In this document: one piece after another, positions 1 to 9,588 of the stretch
Layout of the letters: each line of letters starts with the position of its first letter
Position numbering within the stretch: the first letter of the stretch is position 1
NCBI GenBank assembly: GCA_026988355.1
Contig: JALSLK010000094.1
Coordinates: 1 to 37,129 of the forward strand
DNA from: Flavobacteriaceae bacterium
Lineage (GTDB): Bacteria > Bacteroidota > Bacteroidia > Flavobacteriales > Flavobacteriaceae
Length of the DNA: 37,129 bases
Reading direction: 5' to 3'
The notes under the pieces: model-generated
Told to the model about the DNA's origin: nothing
Databases searched by the model: none
What the model saw: the letters and a program-made list of their open reading frames with translations, nothing else
Program-made: the position numbers and the translations under genes

Positions 1-23
1 AAAATAGTGTATTTTTAATGCTC

Positions 24-95
24 AAAATTGGGTGGTTTTAAAAGTAATATTTTTGTTTGTTTGCACTATAAAAATAACACTTTTCACCCAATTTT
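24..95. repeat. long inverted repeat (hairpin)
   Basis: AAAATTGGGTG at 24-34 is matched exactly by CACCCAATTTT at 85-95. Inside these arms a second paired block (AAAAGT..TATTTTT against AAAAATA..ACTTTT) extends the pairing if a 5-base bulge is allowed. Read as RNA it would be one long imperfect hairpin. It may be a terminator or the edge of a mobile element; nothing in the window decides between these. Confidence 0.6.
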
Positions 96-141
96 TTACT
101 ATCTATGATGAATTTTTCGGGTTAATATTGGTTATTAAATT

Positions 142-295
142 ATACCAACTCAACATCAAAATACGCTATAAATTATTTATCTTTTCACGGTTTACTGCAC
201 TTTAAATTTAAACCATGCTATGCTTGAAATTTCAAGATTGTAAAAAATAAAAATATTTTAAATCTATTGAGCGCATTTTGAAATTAAATTGGTAT
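142..295. repeat. palindromic-ended dispersed repeat, long copy
   Basis: The left end begins ATACCAACTCAACATCAAAAT and the right end finishes TTGAAATTAAATTGGTAT, so the ends are imperfect inverted repeats. Both inner flanks contain a GCGCT-like block (ACGCT at 162-166, GAGCGC at 269-274). The centre has a small perfect palindrome, CTTGAAATTTCAAG, at 224-237. Related ends occur at 3600, 31750-31813 and 36054. There is no coding capacity, so it resembles a MITE or REP-like intergenic element. Confidence 0.6.
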
Positions 296-315
296 TACAC
301 CTATTTTGTAAAATA

Positions 316-1389
316 TTATTTTAGTTTAACAGTATCCATTTCAAAAAAAGCAATTTTATTCTTGCCTGTGGATTTTTTATATGCTCGAAACATACCTTTG
401 GTATTAAAATCCCAAGCAATATTACCTTGTTTGTCTAAAATAATGATGCCGCCTTTTCCACCAAGATTATTGATTTGTGTATGAATAACTTCTTTTATTG
501 CTTCTTTTGCGGAGCGCTTTTTGTATTGAATTAAATTAGATACTTCGTGTGCAGCTAGTGTTCTAATAAAATACTCGCCAGTTCCTGTACATGAAACGCC
601 ACAGGTTTTATTATTTGCATATGTTCCTGCTCCAATTATTGGAGAATCTCCAATTCTACCATATTTTTTATTGGTTAATCCTCCTGTTGAAGTTGCGGCT
701 GCTATATTTCCTGCTTTATCTAATGCAACTGCACCAACAGTGCCATATTTGCTATTTTCTAATGTGTGTATTTGTATATTAGAATTGTTTATATCTGTTT
801 TAGAAATTGATTTTTGTAGTTTTATTTCTCGTTCTCTTTTTTGAACTTTTAGTAAATATTCGTGTTGTCTTTTGGTATAGAAATAAGCGTCATTTTCAAA
901 TTTTAACTGCTGTTGTTCGGCAAAAATTTCTGCTCCTTTTCCAGCTAATAATACATGTTTTGTACTGTCCATTACTAAACGAGCGAGTTGTATTGGATTT
1001 TTAATATTACTCACTCCTGCAACTGCTCCTGCATTCAAAGTTTTTCCATCCATTATAGATGCATCCATTTTGTTTTTTCCTTGGTTGTTGTAAACAGCTC
1101 CTCTTCCTGCATTAAATAGTGGTGAATCTTCTAATATCATTAACGTATTTTGAACTGCATCTATTGCTGTTCCTCCATTTTCTATTATTTCGTATCCTTT
1201 ATTTAATGCTTTTTCTAAGACTATTTTATATTTTTTTTGCTTTTCGAGAGGCATATTTTCTTTTGAAATATAACCTGCTCCTCCATGAATTACGATTGCG
1301 AATGGTATTTTTTGAGGTTGTTGTATCTCATTTTCTTTTTTATTACAGCTAATAATAAATAATAATGTAGAAATAAGTAAAAAACGCAT
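316..1389 (-). CDS. isoaspartyl peptidase/L-asparaginase, lipoprotein
   Basis: An Ntn-hydrolase of the plant-type asparaginase (T2) family, which hydrolyses isoaspartyl dipeptides and asparagine. The N-terminus is a lipoprotein signal with a Cys at about residue 15 (FIISC), so the enzyme should sit in the periplasm or on a membrane. Family motifs are in order: IHGGAG near residue 35, NAGRGAVYN and MDASIMDG near 95-115, then GTVGAVALD at about 217. The Thr in that last motif is the expected autocleavage site and nucleophile. ATSTGG, GDSPIIGAGTYA and SCTGTGE follow. At 357 residues it is normal length plus a signal. The start lies 9 bp after the stop of the upstream T9SS protein gene, so the two are probably cotranscribed. 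Confidence 0.93.
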   Translation of the reverse strand: MRFLLISTLLFIISCNKKENEIQQPQKIPFAIVIHGGAGYISKENMPLEKQKKYKIVLEKALNKGYEIIENGGTAIDAVQNTLMILEDSPLFNAGRGAVYNNQGKNKMDASIMDGKTLNAGAVAGVSNIKNPIQLARLVMDSTKHVLLAGKGAEIFAEQQQLKFENDAYFYTKRQHEYLLKVQKREREIKLQKSISKTDINNSNIQIHTLENSKYGTVGAVALDKAGNIAAATSTGGLTNKKYGRIGDSPIIGAGTYANNKTCGVSCTGTGEYFIRTLAAHEVSNLIQYKKRSAKEAIKEVIHTQINNLGGKGGIIILDKQGNIAWDFNTKGMFRAYKKSTGKNKIAFFEMDTVKLK

Positions 1390-1398
1390 TAGTACGTA

Positions 1399-3528
1399 TT
1401 AATAAATTAAACTAAAGTATCCTTTTTTTGTAATTGTTTTTCCTTTGTAATCGGTTAAATCTACTGTAAACCAATAATCGGATGGTATTACTTTTTTACC
1501 ATTGTATTTTCCGTTCCAACCTGTACTATTCGAATCTATTATTGCTACTACTTTTCCGTATCTATCAAATATTCTTACTTTGGATATGGTATTGTATTTT
1601 ACTGCAACTGCGTTGAGGTTGTCTATATTCCAAGTATCAAATTGTCCATCTCCATTAGGTGTTACAAACTTTGGATAGCTTAATAAAAGGATTTCTTTTT
1701 GTGTTATACCACATCCGTTGCGATCTTTTACATAAATGATATGCTCTCCGTAAAGTAAATTGTCAAAATAATTTTCGTTCTGAAAGTTTGTATCGTCGTT
1801 AAGTTCAGATGGGTCTAAATCAATTCCGTAAACATAATCGCCATCTCCAGATGTTTCAATTAGGATACTTACTCTGTTTGGAAATAATGTATCTGACATA
1901 GATACTGTTTCTATAACTGGTTTGTTTGATGGTAAAACGGTTATTGTTCTTGAAACAAAACAATTATCTGCATTGTAAATTTCTACGGTATAATTTCCTG
2001 TTTCATTAATTAATATATTTTCTGTTGTTTCTAAATTTGACCAATTAATACTTGTAAAATCTGAAAAGATATGGTTTTCAAATCCTGCACTTAGCGAAAT
2101 TTCGGTTGGATAGGTATCTGTACAATAATAAATGGTTTCGTCTATAAAGTTTGGTTCTGGATTTGTGAATACTCTCGATCCATTTACATGGAATGTTTTT
2201 TCGATTTCACAGCCTTGTGGATTTGTAATTGTTACAGAATAATCTCCTGCCATATTAACTGCAATACTATTTGTATTAGCTCCTGTAGACCATAAAAATT
2301 GATAGTCTATAATTGGATTGTTATCGAATGTAATTGCTAAATCGATTGTATCTGGAAAGGTTTCTTCACAGTAAATAACTGTTTCTTGATTTACATACAT
2401 TGGTTCTGGATTATTAAAAAAGTCTAATAATACTTCTACTTCAAAAGAATCTATGTAAAAGCAACCGTTTATAGTGTTATCTAATCTATACCAAATAGTC
2501 TCTGTTAGTAAGGTGTTATTATACGAATTACCAATTGCTCCATTTTGCATTGTCGCATTATTTTGTGAGGTGTAATACGTAATATTTGCATTGGAATTAT
2601 TTCCAATTAAAACGTTAGTTTGTTCTGTAAAGTTAAAGGTAGAAAATCCAGAAGTATCACATTGGTATAGTTTATTTGGTGTGTTTATTTCTAATGCATG
2701 TACGGTTAAATTCATATCGAATATGCTGAAACAATCTGAGGTATTATCTGTTAATCTAATTTGTATGGTTGTACTATTTGTTGCATCATAGCTATTTGTA
2801 TTTACAATTGGGTTTATTCCAATTTGCGCATCGCTTATATTTTTGTGATAACTAACAGTTACATTTTGTAAATTTACCATTTGTGCTTCGTTTTGCCGTA
2901 AATTAAATGTTGCTAAATTGTTATTATTTGTTTCGCATTCTTCTAAATCTAGACTTGTTCCATTTGGCATTTGATTGGATGGTGGTTGTGCAAATGTTGC
3001 AGTTCCTGTCCAAACCAAACTAAATGGACTGTTTCCAATTGGTCGGTCTATAACTATAAAATAAGAGTCTCCAGCTGTTACATTTAACCATTGTACAAAG
3101 CTATTTCCATTTTGTCCTGGACCTTCGGATGTATCTGTTTCGTTTCCATTCATACCAGTTAAATTATTGCTTTGCCCAGCGCCTTGTGGATTGGTTGTGG
3201 AACATCGTATTGCTCTACCGATATTACCACAAGTTACATTCGGTCCAAAAACAAAAAAATCATAATCTTCGTTTATATCCGTACTTCCTGGTGTAAGTGT
3301 AAAACCTAAAGTGCCTGAAGTTTCCATAATAATTTTTAACCAAATGGAATTATTTTCTTGGCTTGAACAATTTACACCTGCGCCTAATTCTTGTGTACCA
3401 ATTCCATTAACATTTAAGCTAACAGTACTATCGCCACAAGTTACAATGGTATTGTCGCAATCGTTTGGTAATTGAGCAAATAGAGTAGTCGTTAAGAAAA
3501 AAATAAAAATTACAAATATACTTTTCAT
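1399..3528 (-). CDS. T9SS type B sorting domain secreted protein (adhesin-like)
   Basis: A 709-residue secreted protein. It has a classical signal peptide ending near LFAQ (residue 19), then a Cys-containing beta-rich domain of about 150 residues of the kind found at the N-terminus of gliding-associated surface proteins. Several Ig-like modules follow, with recurring YC-E/YCTDTYP and GDYSV/GNYTV motifs. The last 80 residues are a type B (gliding-motility) C-terminal domain: FVTPNGDGQFDTWNI, then VRIFDRYGK, GWNGKYNGK, PSDYWF and a terminal KKGYFSLIY. This predicts export by the T9SS and retention at the cell surface. The ligand cannot be told from sequence. A weak -7-like TATATTTA lies upstream near 3560. 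Confidence 0.92.
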   Translation of the reverse strand: MKSIFVIFIFFLTTTLFAQLPNDCDNTIVTCGDSTVSLNVNGIGTQELGAGVNCSSQENNSIWLKIIMETSGTLGFTLTPGSTDINEDYDFFVFGPNVTCGNIGRAIRCSTTNPQGAGQSNNLTGMNGNETDTSEGPGQNGNSFVQWLNVTAGDSYFIVIDRPIGNSPFSLVWTGTATFAQPPSNQMPNGTSLDLEECETNNNNLATFNLRQNEAQMVNLQNVTVSYHKNISDAQIGINPIVNTNSYDATNSTTIQIRLTDNTSDCFSIFDMNLTVHALEINTPNKLYQCDTSGFSTFNFTEQTNVLIGNNSNANITYYTSQNNATMQNGAIGNSYNNTLLTETIWYRLDNTINGCFYIDSFEVEVLLDFFNNPEPMYVNQETVIYCEETFPDTIDLAITFDNNPIIDYQFLWSTGANTNSIAVNMAGDYSVTITNPQGCEIEKTFHVNGSRVFTNPEPNFIDETIYYCTDTYPTEISLSAGFENHIFSDFTSINWSNLETTENILINETGNYTVEIYNADNCFVSRTITVLPSNKPVIETVSMSDTLFPNRVSILIETSGDGDYVYGIDLDPSELNDDTNFQNENYFDNLLYGEHIIYVKDRNGCGITQKEILLLSYPKFVTPNGDGQFDTWNIDNLNAVAVKYNTISKVRIFDRYGKVVAIIDSNSTGWNGKYNGKKVIPSDYWFTVDLTDYKGKTITKKGYFSLIY

Positions 3529-3599
3529 TTTGTGGCTATGATTTAGCGTGTAAATATAATATTTTTATAGCGGTCGGTAGATAGTTTTATCTATAAATT

Positions 3600-3625
3600 A
3601 TACCAATTTGATTTTAAGATGCGCC
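3600..3625. repeat. half copy of the ATACCAA dispersed repeat
   Basis: ATACCAATTTGATTTTAAGATGCGCC matches the outer end of the repeats at 142-295 and 31750-31813 (consensus ATACCAA-TTNA-TTNAAAATGCGC). No matching opposite end is visible before the next gene, so this looks like a solo or degraded copy in the 200-bp gap between two minus-strand genes. Confidence 0.45.
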
Positions 3626-3729
3626 AAAAAAAAGCAACATATTTTTTTTACAAAGAATGCTAAGATACTTGTGTATAAAAGTATGAATCTATCTACAGGT
3701 TTTTTTATTTACGAAATTAAAGAAGACAA

Positions 3730-5142
3730 TTATAAACCTAATACTTTTGCTTTTTTTTGCATGAATGTGTATGCTTCATCGTAATTATTTGCTATTTCTC
3801 CATCTAGAATGGCTTCTTTGATAGCATCTTTAATAATACCAATTTCTCTACATGGTTTGAGGTTGTATGTTTTCATTATAATTTCGCCAGTTATTGGTGG
3901 TTGAAAATTACGTATCTTATCTCTTTCTTCGACTTCTTTTATTTTTTGACGAACAATTTTAAAGTTATTATGATATTTTTTAAATTTTTCTGGATTTTTT
4001 GTTGTGATATCTGCTTCGCAATGTGTAAGTAAATCGTCTATATCTTCTCCTGCATCAAATACTAATCTTCGTACAGCGGAGTCTCCAACTTCGGTAGCAA
4101 TAACAATTGGTCTTGAGCTTAGTAAAACTAGTTTTTGTACATATTTCATCTTATTGTTTAATGGCATTTTTAATCGTTTAAAAATTTTGTATACCATTTT
4201 TGAGCCTACAAATTCATGTGCGTGAAATGTCCAACCTGTTCCTTTTTCAAAACGTTTTGTTGGAGCTTTGCCTATATCATGTAATAATGCTGTCCATCGT
4301 AACCAAAGTTTATCTGTCATTTTTGAAATATTATCGACCACTTCTAAGGTATGGTAAAAATTATCTTTATGTCCTTGTCCGTTGCGTACTTCTACACCTT
4401 GTAAATCGGTTAATTCTGGTAAAATTTGTTGAAGTAAGTCTGTTTTAAATAATAAGTTTAGACCTATGGATGGTTTTGTACTAAGTAAAATTTTATTTAA
4501 CTCAGTTACGATTCTTTCTTTCGTAATAATTTCTAATCGTTTTGCATTTTTTTTTATAGATGCTAAAGATTTTTTTTCAATGCTAAAGTTTAATTGTGAT
4601 GCAAATCGGATTGCTCGCATCATTCGTAATGGGTCATCCGAATAGGTAATATCTGGATTTAATGGTGTTCGAATTATTTTATTTTTTAAATCTTCTAATC
4701 CATTAAATGGATCTAATAAATTACCATAATTAGAATCGTTAAGACTTATTGCCATAGCATTAATAGTAAAATCTCTTCTGTTTTGATCGTCTTGTAATGT
4801 GCCTTTTTCTACTATTGGATTCCTACTATTTTTTGTATAGGATTCTTTTCTTGCTCCAACAAATTCTACTTCGATATCGTTATATCTTAGCATTGCCGTT
4901 CCGTAAGTTTTAAAAATTTGTATTTTTGGCGTGTTTGGTAATAGAGTTGCTACTTTTTTTGCCAGTTCGATTCCGCTACCAATACATACAATATCTATAT
5001 CTTTTGCTTTGCCTCTTTCTAGGATGTAATCACGTACAAATCCTCCAATTACGTAGGTTTCTAGTTGTAATTCTTTAGCAGCATTTGCTATGTAATCAAA
5101 AACGCTATTTTTTAAAGCATTTGCATAAACTATATCCATCAT
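3730..5142 (-). CDS. cca: CCA tRNA nucleotidyltransferase / poly(A) polymerase family with HD domain
   Basis: A class II nucleotidyltransferase expected to add or repair the 3' CCA end of tRNAs. The head domain shows GGFVRD near residue 33 and the metal-binding KDIDIV a dozen residues later. [10 protein letters not shown] and the [16 protein letters not shown] segment, typical of the neck and body, follow. An HD phosphohydrolase-like domain ([10 protein letters not shown]) lies near residue 285. The length of 470 fits HD-containing bacterial enzymes. A CCA-adding rather than poly(A)-adding role is inferred from the family. It starts 8 bp after tsaC ends, making a tRNA-maturation pair at the end of the minus-strand run. 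Confidence 0.88.
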   Translation of the reverse strand: MMDIVYANALKNSVFDYIANAAKELQLETYVIGGFVRDYILERGKAKDIDIVCIGSGIELAKKVATLLPNTPKIQIFKTYGTAMLRYNDIEVEFVGARKESYTKNSRNPIVEKGTLQDDQNRRDFTINAMAISLNDSNYGNLLDPFNGLEDLKNKIIRTPLNPDITYSDDPLRMMRAIRFASQLNFSIEKKSLASIKKNAKRLEIITKERIVTELNKILLSTKPSIGLNLLFKTDLLQQILPELTDLQGVEVRNGQGHKDNFYHTLEVVDNISKMTDKLWLRWTALLHDIGKAPTKRFEKGTGWTFHAHEFVGSKMVYKIFKRLKMPLNNKMKYVQKLVLLSSRPIVIATEVGDSAVRRLVFDAGEDIDDLLTHCEADITTKNPEKFKKYHNNFKIVRQKIKEVEERDKIRNFQPPITGEIIMKTYNLKPCREIGIIKDAIKEAILDGEIANNYDEAYTFMQKKAKVLGL

Positions 5143-5150
5143 CCTAGTGT

Positions 5151-5714
5151 CTATTTTCGTAATATAATTATTTTGTTTTCTACAAATTTAATGATTTTAG
5201 AGGATTTATTTGTTGCTTGTTCATTTTTTACAGAAACAACGTAATCTACTGCGTTAATTATTTTGGTATTAATGGTCTTAAAATTTATAGGAGTATTAGA
5301 ACCAGATATATTGGCAGATGTAGAAATAATTGGTTTACCAAACTCTTTAATTAATGCGCTACAGAAATTATTTTTAACAATACGAATAGCAATAGTGTCG
5401 TCTTTTGCAATTGTATTTTGAGCTAATCCAATAGGATTAGTATAAATTACTGTAGTTGGTTTGGTTTGTTTTGCTAAAAATAATTTAACATTTTCCGAAA
5501 TTTGAGGAATATATTTTTGTAGCATTTCAAAATCATTTACCAATATAAGTAAACTTTTATTTTTGTTTCTTTGTTTTATTGCATAAATTTTTTCTACAGC
5601 AATTTCATTTGTAGCGTCACAACCAATTCCCCAAACGGTATCTGTAGGATAAAGAATTGTAGCTCCTTTATTTAAAGCAGCTATGGTATTTGTAATTTCT
5701 TTACGAAGTTTCAT
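5151..5714 (-). CDS. tsaC: L-threonylcarbamoyladenylate synthase (TsaC/YrdC/Sua5 family)
   Basis: Makes threonylcarbamoyl-AMP from threonine, bicarbonate and ATP, the first step of t6A modification at tRNA position 37. The signature [13 protein letters not shown] lies near residues 21-33. KSLLILV and the later [10 protein letters not shown] motif complete the YrdC fold. At 187 residues it is the short form without the Sua5 C-terminal domain. Its ATG overlaps the stop of the upstream glycosyltransferase by one base (TAATG), suggesting translational coupling. Confidence 0.93.
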   Translation of the reverse strand: MKLRKEITNTIAALNKGATILYPTDTVWGIGCDATNEIAVEKIYAIKQRNKNKSLLILVNDFEMLQKYIPQISENVKLFLAKQTKPTTVIYTNPIGLAQNTIAKDDTIAIRIVKNNFCSALIKEFGKPIISTSANISGSNTPINFKTINTKIINAVDYVVSVKNEQATNKSSKIIKFVENKIIILRK

Positions 5715-7576
5715 TATTCTAAATTCGGTGCTTTTTTTATGGTATTGTATAGTTTTTTTAATTCTAGGTACCTTCTGTGTATGCCAATACTACTTATATA
5801 TGATATTTGTATGCCAGAGTTGCCATCTAAAATACCTAAGCCAAAAAAATAATGTTTAATAAACGTATAAATAGGTTTAATGTATAATTTAAAAGCATTT
5901 GGTTTTTCTCCTTTTTCAAACAATTCTTTGGCTTTTAGTTTGGCATAAAATATGGTTCTATTTTTTAGCTCGTTAAAATTTTTATACGAATAATGAATAA
6001 TAGAATTATCTGTTAATTTATTTTTCCCGTTAATTAGTAGTGTTTCATGAACCCATTTTTTTTCGTCGTAACTAACAAATTTTTTATTAAAAAATCTAAA
6101 AACAGTATCATTTTGCCAACCACTATAATTTATAATTTTTTTATTTATATAATTTTTTCGATGTGATTTATAAGCGATAATATCTTTATTTTTTAAAGGT
6201 AAGGTGCTTATTTCATTAATAAAATTGTTAGAAATTCGTTCGTCAGCATCAATAAAAAGAACCCAATCATTTGTGGTTTGAGCAAGTGCAAAGTTGCGTT
6301 GTTCTGAAAAATTTTTAAATTTATTTTGAACTAATTTTGCTTTAGGATGTTTTTTTATGATTTCTACTGTATTATCATTACTAAACGAGTCAACAATAAT
6401 TATTTCGTCTGCAAAGCTAATATTTTGAAGCAAAGATTCCATATTATCTTCTTCGTTATAAGCAATTACTAGTGCGGTAATATTGGATATTTTTTCTTGT
6501 ATTTTTTTATTGACTGTATGCGATTTTATACCAAGTGTTTGTTTGTAAACCTCTAAATATTGTCTGCTGGCTTTATCCCAATTAAATTTTTTTCCCCATT
6601 TGATGGTTTCAGCTTCTCTATTATTTTCCACAAAATCGCGCATGCCTTCCGTAAAGACTTTTTGCATGTCTTTCTTGTCAAAGGAATTAAAATAATAGGC
6701 ATGTTTATCTCCTATTTCTGGTAAGCTAGTATGTTTAGATAAAAATACAGGTTTCCCTAGAACCATTGCTTCAATAGGAGGGATTCCAAATCCTTCGGAG
6801 ATAGACGGAAAAACAAAAGCGCTACAATTTTTTATGTACCAATATTTTTCTTCGTCGGATATAGGGCCAGTTAGGGTTACTTGTGTGTTTACATTATTTT
6901 TTTTGATTTCGGCTTCAATAGTTTTTACGTAATCTTTGTCTGGTAAAATACCAGCAATTACCAACTCGTATTCTGTACCACCAACCAATTGTGGTAAAAC
7001 ATGGAACTGCTTTTTATACAAAACGGTACCTAAAGTAAAAATGTATTTTTTTGTAGGTCTGTATTTTGGTCTGTCAAAATTTGGATATTCGGCAACAGTA
7101 ACACCATTATGAATAACAGTTACGGGTTTATTATATAGATTTAGATTTTTTTTAATATCATTTAACACAAAATTTGAAATTACCGTAATATGGTCTGCTC
7201 TTTTAATTGTTGCTTGTATTTTTTGAAGCATTTTCTTTTTTTTTGCTTCCGATTTGTTTGTATATAAAAAATTTAGATCGTGTATGGTGTATACAATTTT
7301 AATTTTAGTATTAGGTACAAACTTAGAATCTTGATATGTTACATGCCAAAGCTTGTATTTTTTTGGTTTGATTAGAAAAAATTTCTCAATAAGTTTGCGA
7401 TTCATTCTATTAATATCTTCTGGTAAATTAACAGAAGAATGACTAAAAAAATGAAATTCAAATAATTCGCTATTTGAATTTAAAAGATTTTTATATAAGT
7501 TTTCACAATAGTTATGTAATCCTGTAAAAGGATATTTCATACGTTCTATGTCAACTATTATTTTCTTTTTTTTCAT
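5714..7576 (-). CDS. fused GT4-GT2 bifunctional glycosyltransferase
   Basis: Two glycosyltransferases in one 620-residue chain. Residues 1 to about 355 are a GT-B, family GT4 enzyme: TIHDLNFL, HNGV, FTLGT and the donor-site EGFGIPPIEAM with its E-x7-E pattern near 259. From about 365 a GT-A, family GT2 domain begins: ALVIAYNEEDN, DEIIIVDSFSND and the metal-binding DADERIS near 442. A W-x-N-D-x-VFRFF segment as in WaaE/KdtX-like transferases follows. Substrates are not shown; surface polysaccharide or LPS core assembly is the likely setting, and the next gene upstream is another GT4. No signal peptide is seen, so it acts on the cytoplasmic side. Confidence 0.9.
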   Translation of the reverse strand: MKKKKIIVDIERMKYPFTGLHNYCENLYKNLLNSNSELFEFHFFSHSSVNLPEDINRMNRKLIEKFFLIKPKKYKLWHVTYQDSKFVPNTKIKIVYTIHDLNFLYTNKSEAKKKKMLQKIQATIKRADHITVISNFVLNDIKKNLNLYNKPVTVIHNGVTVAEYPNFDRPKYRPTKKYIFTLGTVLYKKQFHVLPQLVGGTEYELVIAGILPDKDYVKTIEAEIKKNNVNTQVTLTGPISDEEKYWYIKNCSAFVFPSISEGFGIPPIEAMVLGKPVFLSKHTSLPEIGDKHAYYFNSFDKKDMQKVFTEGMRDFVENNREAETIKWGKKFNWDKASRQYLEVYKQTLGIKSHTVNKKIQEKISNITALVIAYNEEDNMESLLQNISFADEIIIVDSFSNDNTVEIIKKHPKAKLVQNKFKNFSEQRNFALAQTTNDWVLFIDADERISNNFINEISTLPLKNKDIIAYKSHRKNYINKKIINYSGWQNDTVFRFFNKKFVSYDEKKWVHETLLINGKNKLTDNSIIHYSYKNFNELKNRTIFYAKLKAKELFEKGEKPNAFKLYIKPIYTFIKHYFFGLGILDGNSGIQISYISSIGIHRRYLELKKLYNTIKKAPNLE

Positions 7577-7611
7577 TTATTAATGTGTATTTACATTCGT
7601 AAAATTAAGTT

Positions 7612-8718
7612 TTAGGTGTATAAATTATAGATGTTTTTAGCAATAATATCATCATTAAATTGCTGTACAAATGTATGGCCTTTTTCTTCCATTTCTTTTT
7701 TTAAAGTAGGATTGTTTCGTATTTGCTGTATTGCAGTTTCTATTTCTAAAGGTTTTGATGGATCTATGTATATAGAGTTTTTACCACCAGCTTCACTAAA
7801 ACAACCATCTTTAGATGTTATTACTGCGGTTTTGGAATATAATGCTTCGATTATTGGTATACCAAAACCTTCAAAAATACTAGGATATACAAATATGTCT
7901 GCTAATTTATAAATGATTGCTAAGGCTTCTAAATCTACATTTTTTAAAAATAATACTTTGTTACTTAAGTTATAGTCGGAAATATATTGTTTAACTTTCT
8001 TTGCATAGTTAGATTTATCTCCACCAATCACAACAAGTTTAGTATCAATATTTTGAATTGCTTTTACTAAATTAAGTACATTTTTTCGCTCTTCTATTGT
8101 GCCAACATTTAAAATAAAATTGTCTGGTAAATTAAATCTTTCTTTGGTTTTGTCTATGATATTTGGATTGTAATCTTTTTTAAAAGCGTTACTACAGCCT
8201 TGGTATATTACTTTTATTTTAGAAGGATTAATTTTTAAAAATGCAACAATATCTCTTTTAGTTTGTTCTGAAATTGCAATAACAATATCCGCAACTTGTG
8301 CTGCATGTTTAAATTTGTTAAAGTGAATTTTTCGATCAAAAAAAGAATACAATTCAGGATAACGAACAAAAATTAAATCGTGAATAGTTACCAAAGTTTT
8401 AATGTTTGTCTTGTGTATACTTCTAGGTAATTCGCCAGATAAACCATGATAGACTTCAATTTTATCTTCTACCAATTGTTTTACAATAGCACGTTGTCTC
8501 CAAATAGAAGAAAACTTTTTCCAAAATGTAGATTTAGGTAAAATTTCTAGATTATTGTCTGCTAAGTGGTATCGTTTATCTCTAGATTTTTTTGGATTGT
8601 ATAAATAATAAGTATTTTTAGGATATAATTTTGCTAAAATTCGCAATAAATCTCTACTGTAATTTCCTAAGCCTGTACCGTTATGAAAGGCTCTTTTTGC
8701 ATCAAAACCAATTCGCAT
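7612..8718 (-). CDS. GT4 family glycosyltransferase
   Basis: A 368-residue retaining glycosyltransferase (group 1, GT-B fold). The N-terminal acceptor domain has GLGNYSRDLLR, with VTIHDL and IVIAISEQTKRD further on. The C-terminal donor domain has FILNVGTIEERKN and the E-x7-E motif in FEGFGIPIIEALY near residue 285. The sugar donor and acceptor cannot be read off. It lies 26 bp downstream of dapD and 35 bp upstream of the fused GT4-GT2 gene, and probably works with the latter in surface glycan synthesis. Confidence 0.9.
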   Translation of the reverse strand: MRIGFDAKRAFHNGTGLGNYSRDLLRILAKLYPKNTYYLYNPKKSRDKRYHLADNNLEILPKSTFWKKFSSIWRQRAIVKQLVEDKIEVYHGLSGELPRSIHKTNIKTLVTIHDLIFVRYPELYSFFDRKIHFNKFKHAAQVADIVIAISEQTKRDIVAFLKINPSKIKVIYQGCSNAFKKDYNPNIIDKTKERFNLPDNFILNVGTIEERKNVLNLVKAIQNIDTKLVVIGGDKSNYAKKVKQYISDYNLSNKVLFLKNVDLEALAIIYKLADIFVYPSIFEGFGIPIIEALYSKTAVITSKDGCFSEAGGKNSIYIDPSKPLEIETAIQQIRNNPTLKKEMEEKGHTFVQQFNDDIIAKNIYNLYT

Positions 8719-8744
8719 GTTATTATAGATTTTAATTTACATTA

Positions 8745-9560
8745 TTAAACAGCAACATCGTTTTCACGAAGAGCATCATTTAAAGACGTTTTTTTATTGG
8801 TGCTTTCTTTGCGTTTTCCGATAATTAAAGCACAAGGTACATTATAATTTCCAGCTTTAAACTCTTTGGTGTAACTTCCAGGAATTACAACCGAACGTTC
8901 AGGAATTACACCTTTGGTAATAATAGGTTTGTCTCCAGTAACATCAATAATTTTAGTGCTCATGGTAAGTACTACATTAGCACCTAAAACAGCTTCTTTT
9001 TTTACACGAACACCTTCAACTACAATACAACGAGAACCAATAAAACAATTGTCTTCGATAATTACAGGCGCAGCTTGTAAAGGTTCTAAAACACCACCAA
9101 TACCAACGCCACCGCTCAAGTGTACATTTTTTCCAATTTGTGCACAACTACCAACGGTTGCCCAAGTATCTACCATCGTTCCTTCGTCTACATACGCACC
9201 AATATTAACATAGCTAGGCATTAAAATAGTTCCTTTAGAAATATAGGAACCATATCTAGCAACGGCATGTGGTACAACACGAATACCTTTTTCTTTGTAA
9301 TTTCTTTTTAAAGGAATCTTATCGTGATATTCAAAAATACCAACTTCTAGAGTTTCCATTTGTTGAATAGGAAAATACATAACAACTGCTTTTTTTACCC
9401 ATTCATTAATTTGCCAATCGTCATTTTTAGGTTCGGCAACACGTAATTTCCCTTCGTCTAATAAACGAATAACATTTCGTATTGCATCTTTGGTAGCATT
9501 TTCTTTTAATAAAGATTTATTGTTCCAAGCATTTTCAATTCTATTTCTAATTACATTCAT
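8745..9560 (-). CDS. dapD: 2,3,4,5-tetrahydropyridine-2,6-dicarboxylate N-succinyltransferase
   Basis: The cytosolic lysine/diaminopimelate enzyme that succinylates tetrahydrodipicolinate with succinyl-CoA. Its 271 residues have the DapD layout: a helical N-terminus, then a left-handed beta-helix of hexapeptide repeats. Motifs include VARYGSYI, MPSYVNIGAYVDEGTM, VGSCAQIG and GGVGIGGVLEP, ending in a short C-terminal domain. It is first in the minus-strand run and diverges from ruvX, with a good TAnnTTTG promoter box at 9589-9596 giving a short leader. Confidence 0.97.
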   Translation of the reverse strand: MNVIRNRIENAWNNKSLLKENATKDAIRNVIRLLDEGKLRVAEPKNDDWQINEWVKKAVVMYFPIQQMETLEVGIFEYHDKIPLKRNYKEKGIRVVPHAVARYGSYISKGTILMPSYVNIGAYVDEGTMVDTWATVGSCAQIGKNVHLSGGVGIGGVLEPLQAAPVIIEDNCFIGSRCIVVEGVRVKKEAVLGANVVLTMSTKIIDVTGDKPIITKGVIPERSVVIPGSYTKEFKAGNYNVPCALIIGKRKESTNKKTSLNDALRENDVAV

Positions 9561-9588
9561 TATAATCTATTTAAAAGGCAAAAATAAT

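Larger units (their letters stand above)
1..315. other. non-coding stretch at the window edge
   Basis: No credible gene is seen here; the short open frames are AT-rich and lack coding character. The stretch holds two inverted-repeat structures listed separately: a long hairpin at 24-95 and an ATACCAA...TTGGTAT-bounded element at 142-295. The second element lies just after the stop codon of the minus-strand asparaginase gene, so it could end that transcript. What lies to the left of the window is unknown. Confidence 0.6.

Noticed and set aside
278-484. 68-codon plus-strand frame overlapping the asparaginase 3' end
   Set aside because: Its composition is that of reversed coding DNA, and it overlaps the repeat at 142-295 and a clear gene on the other strand.
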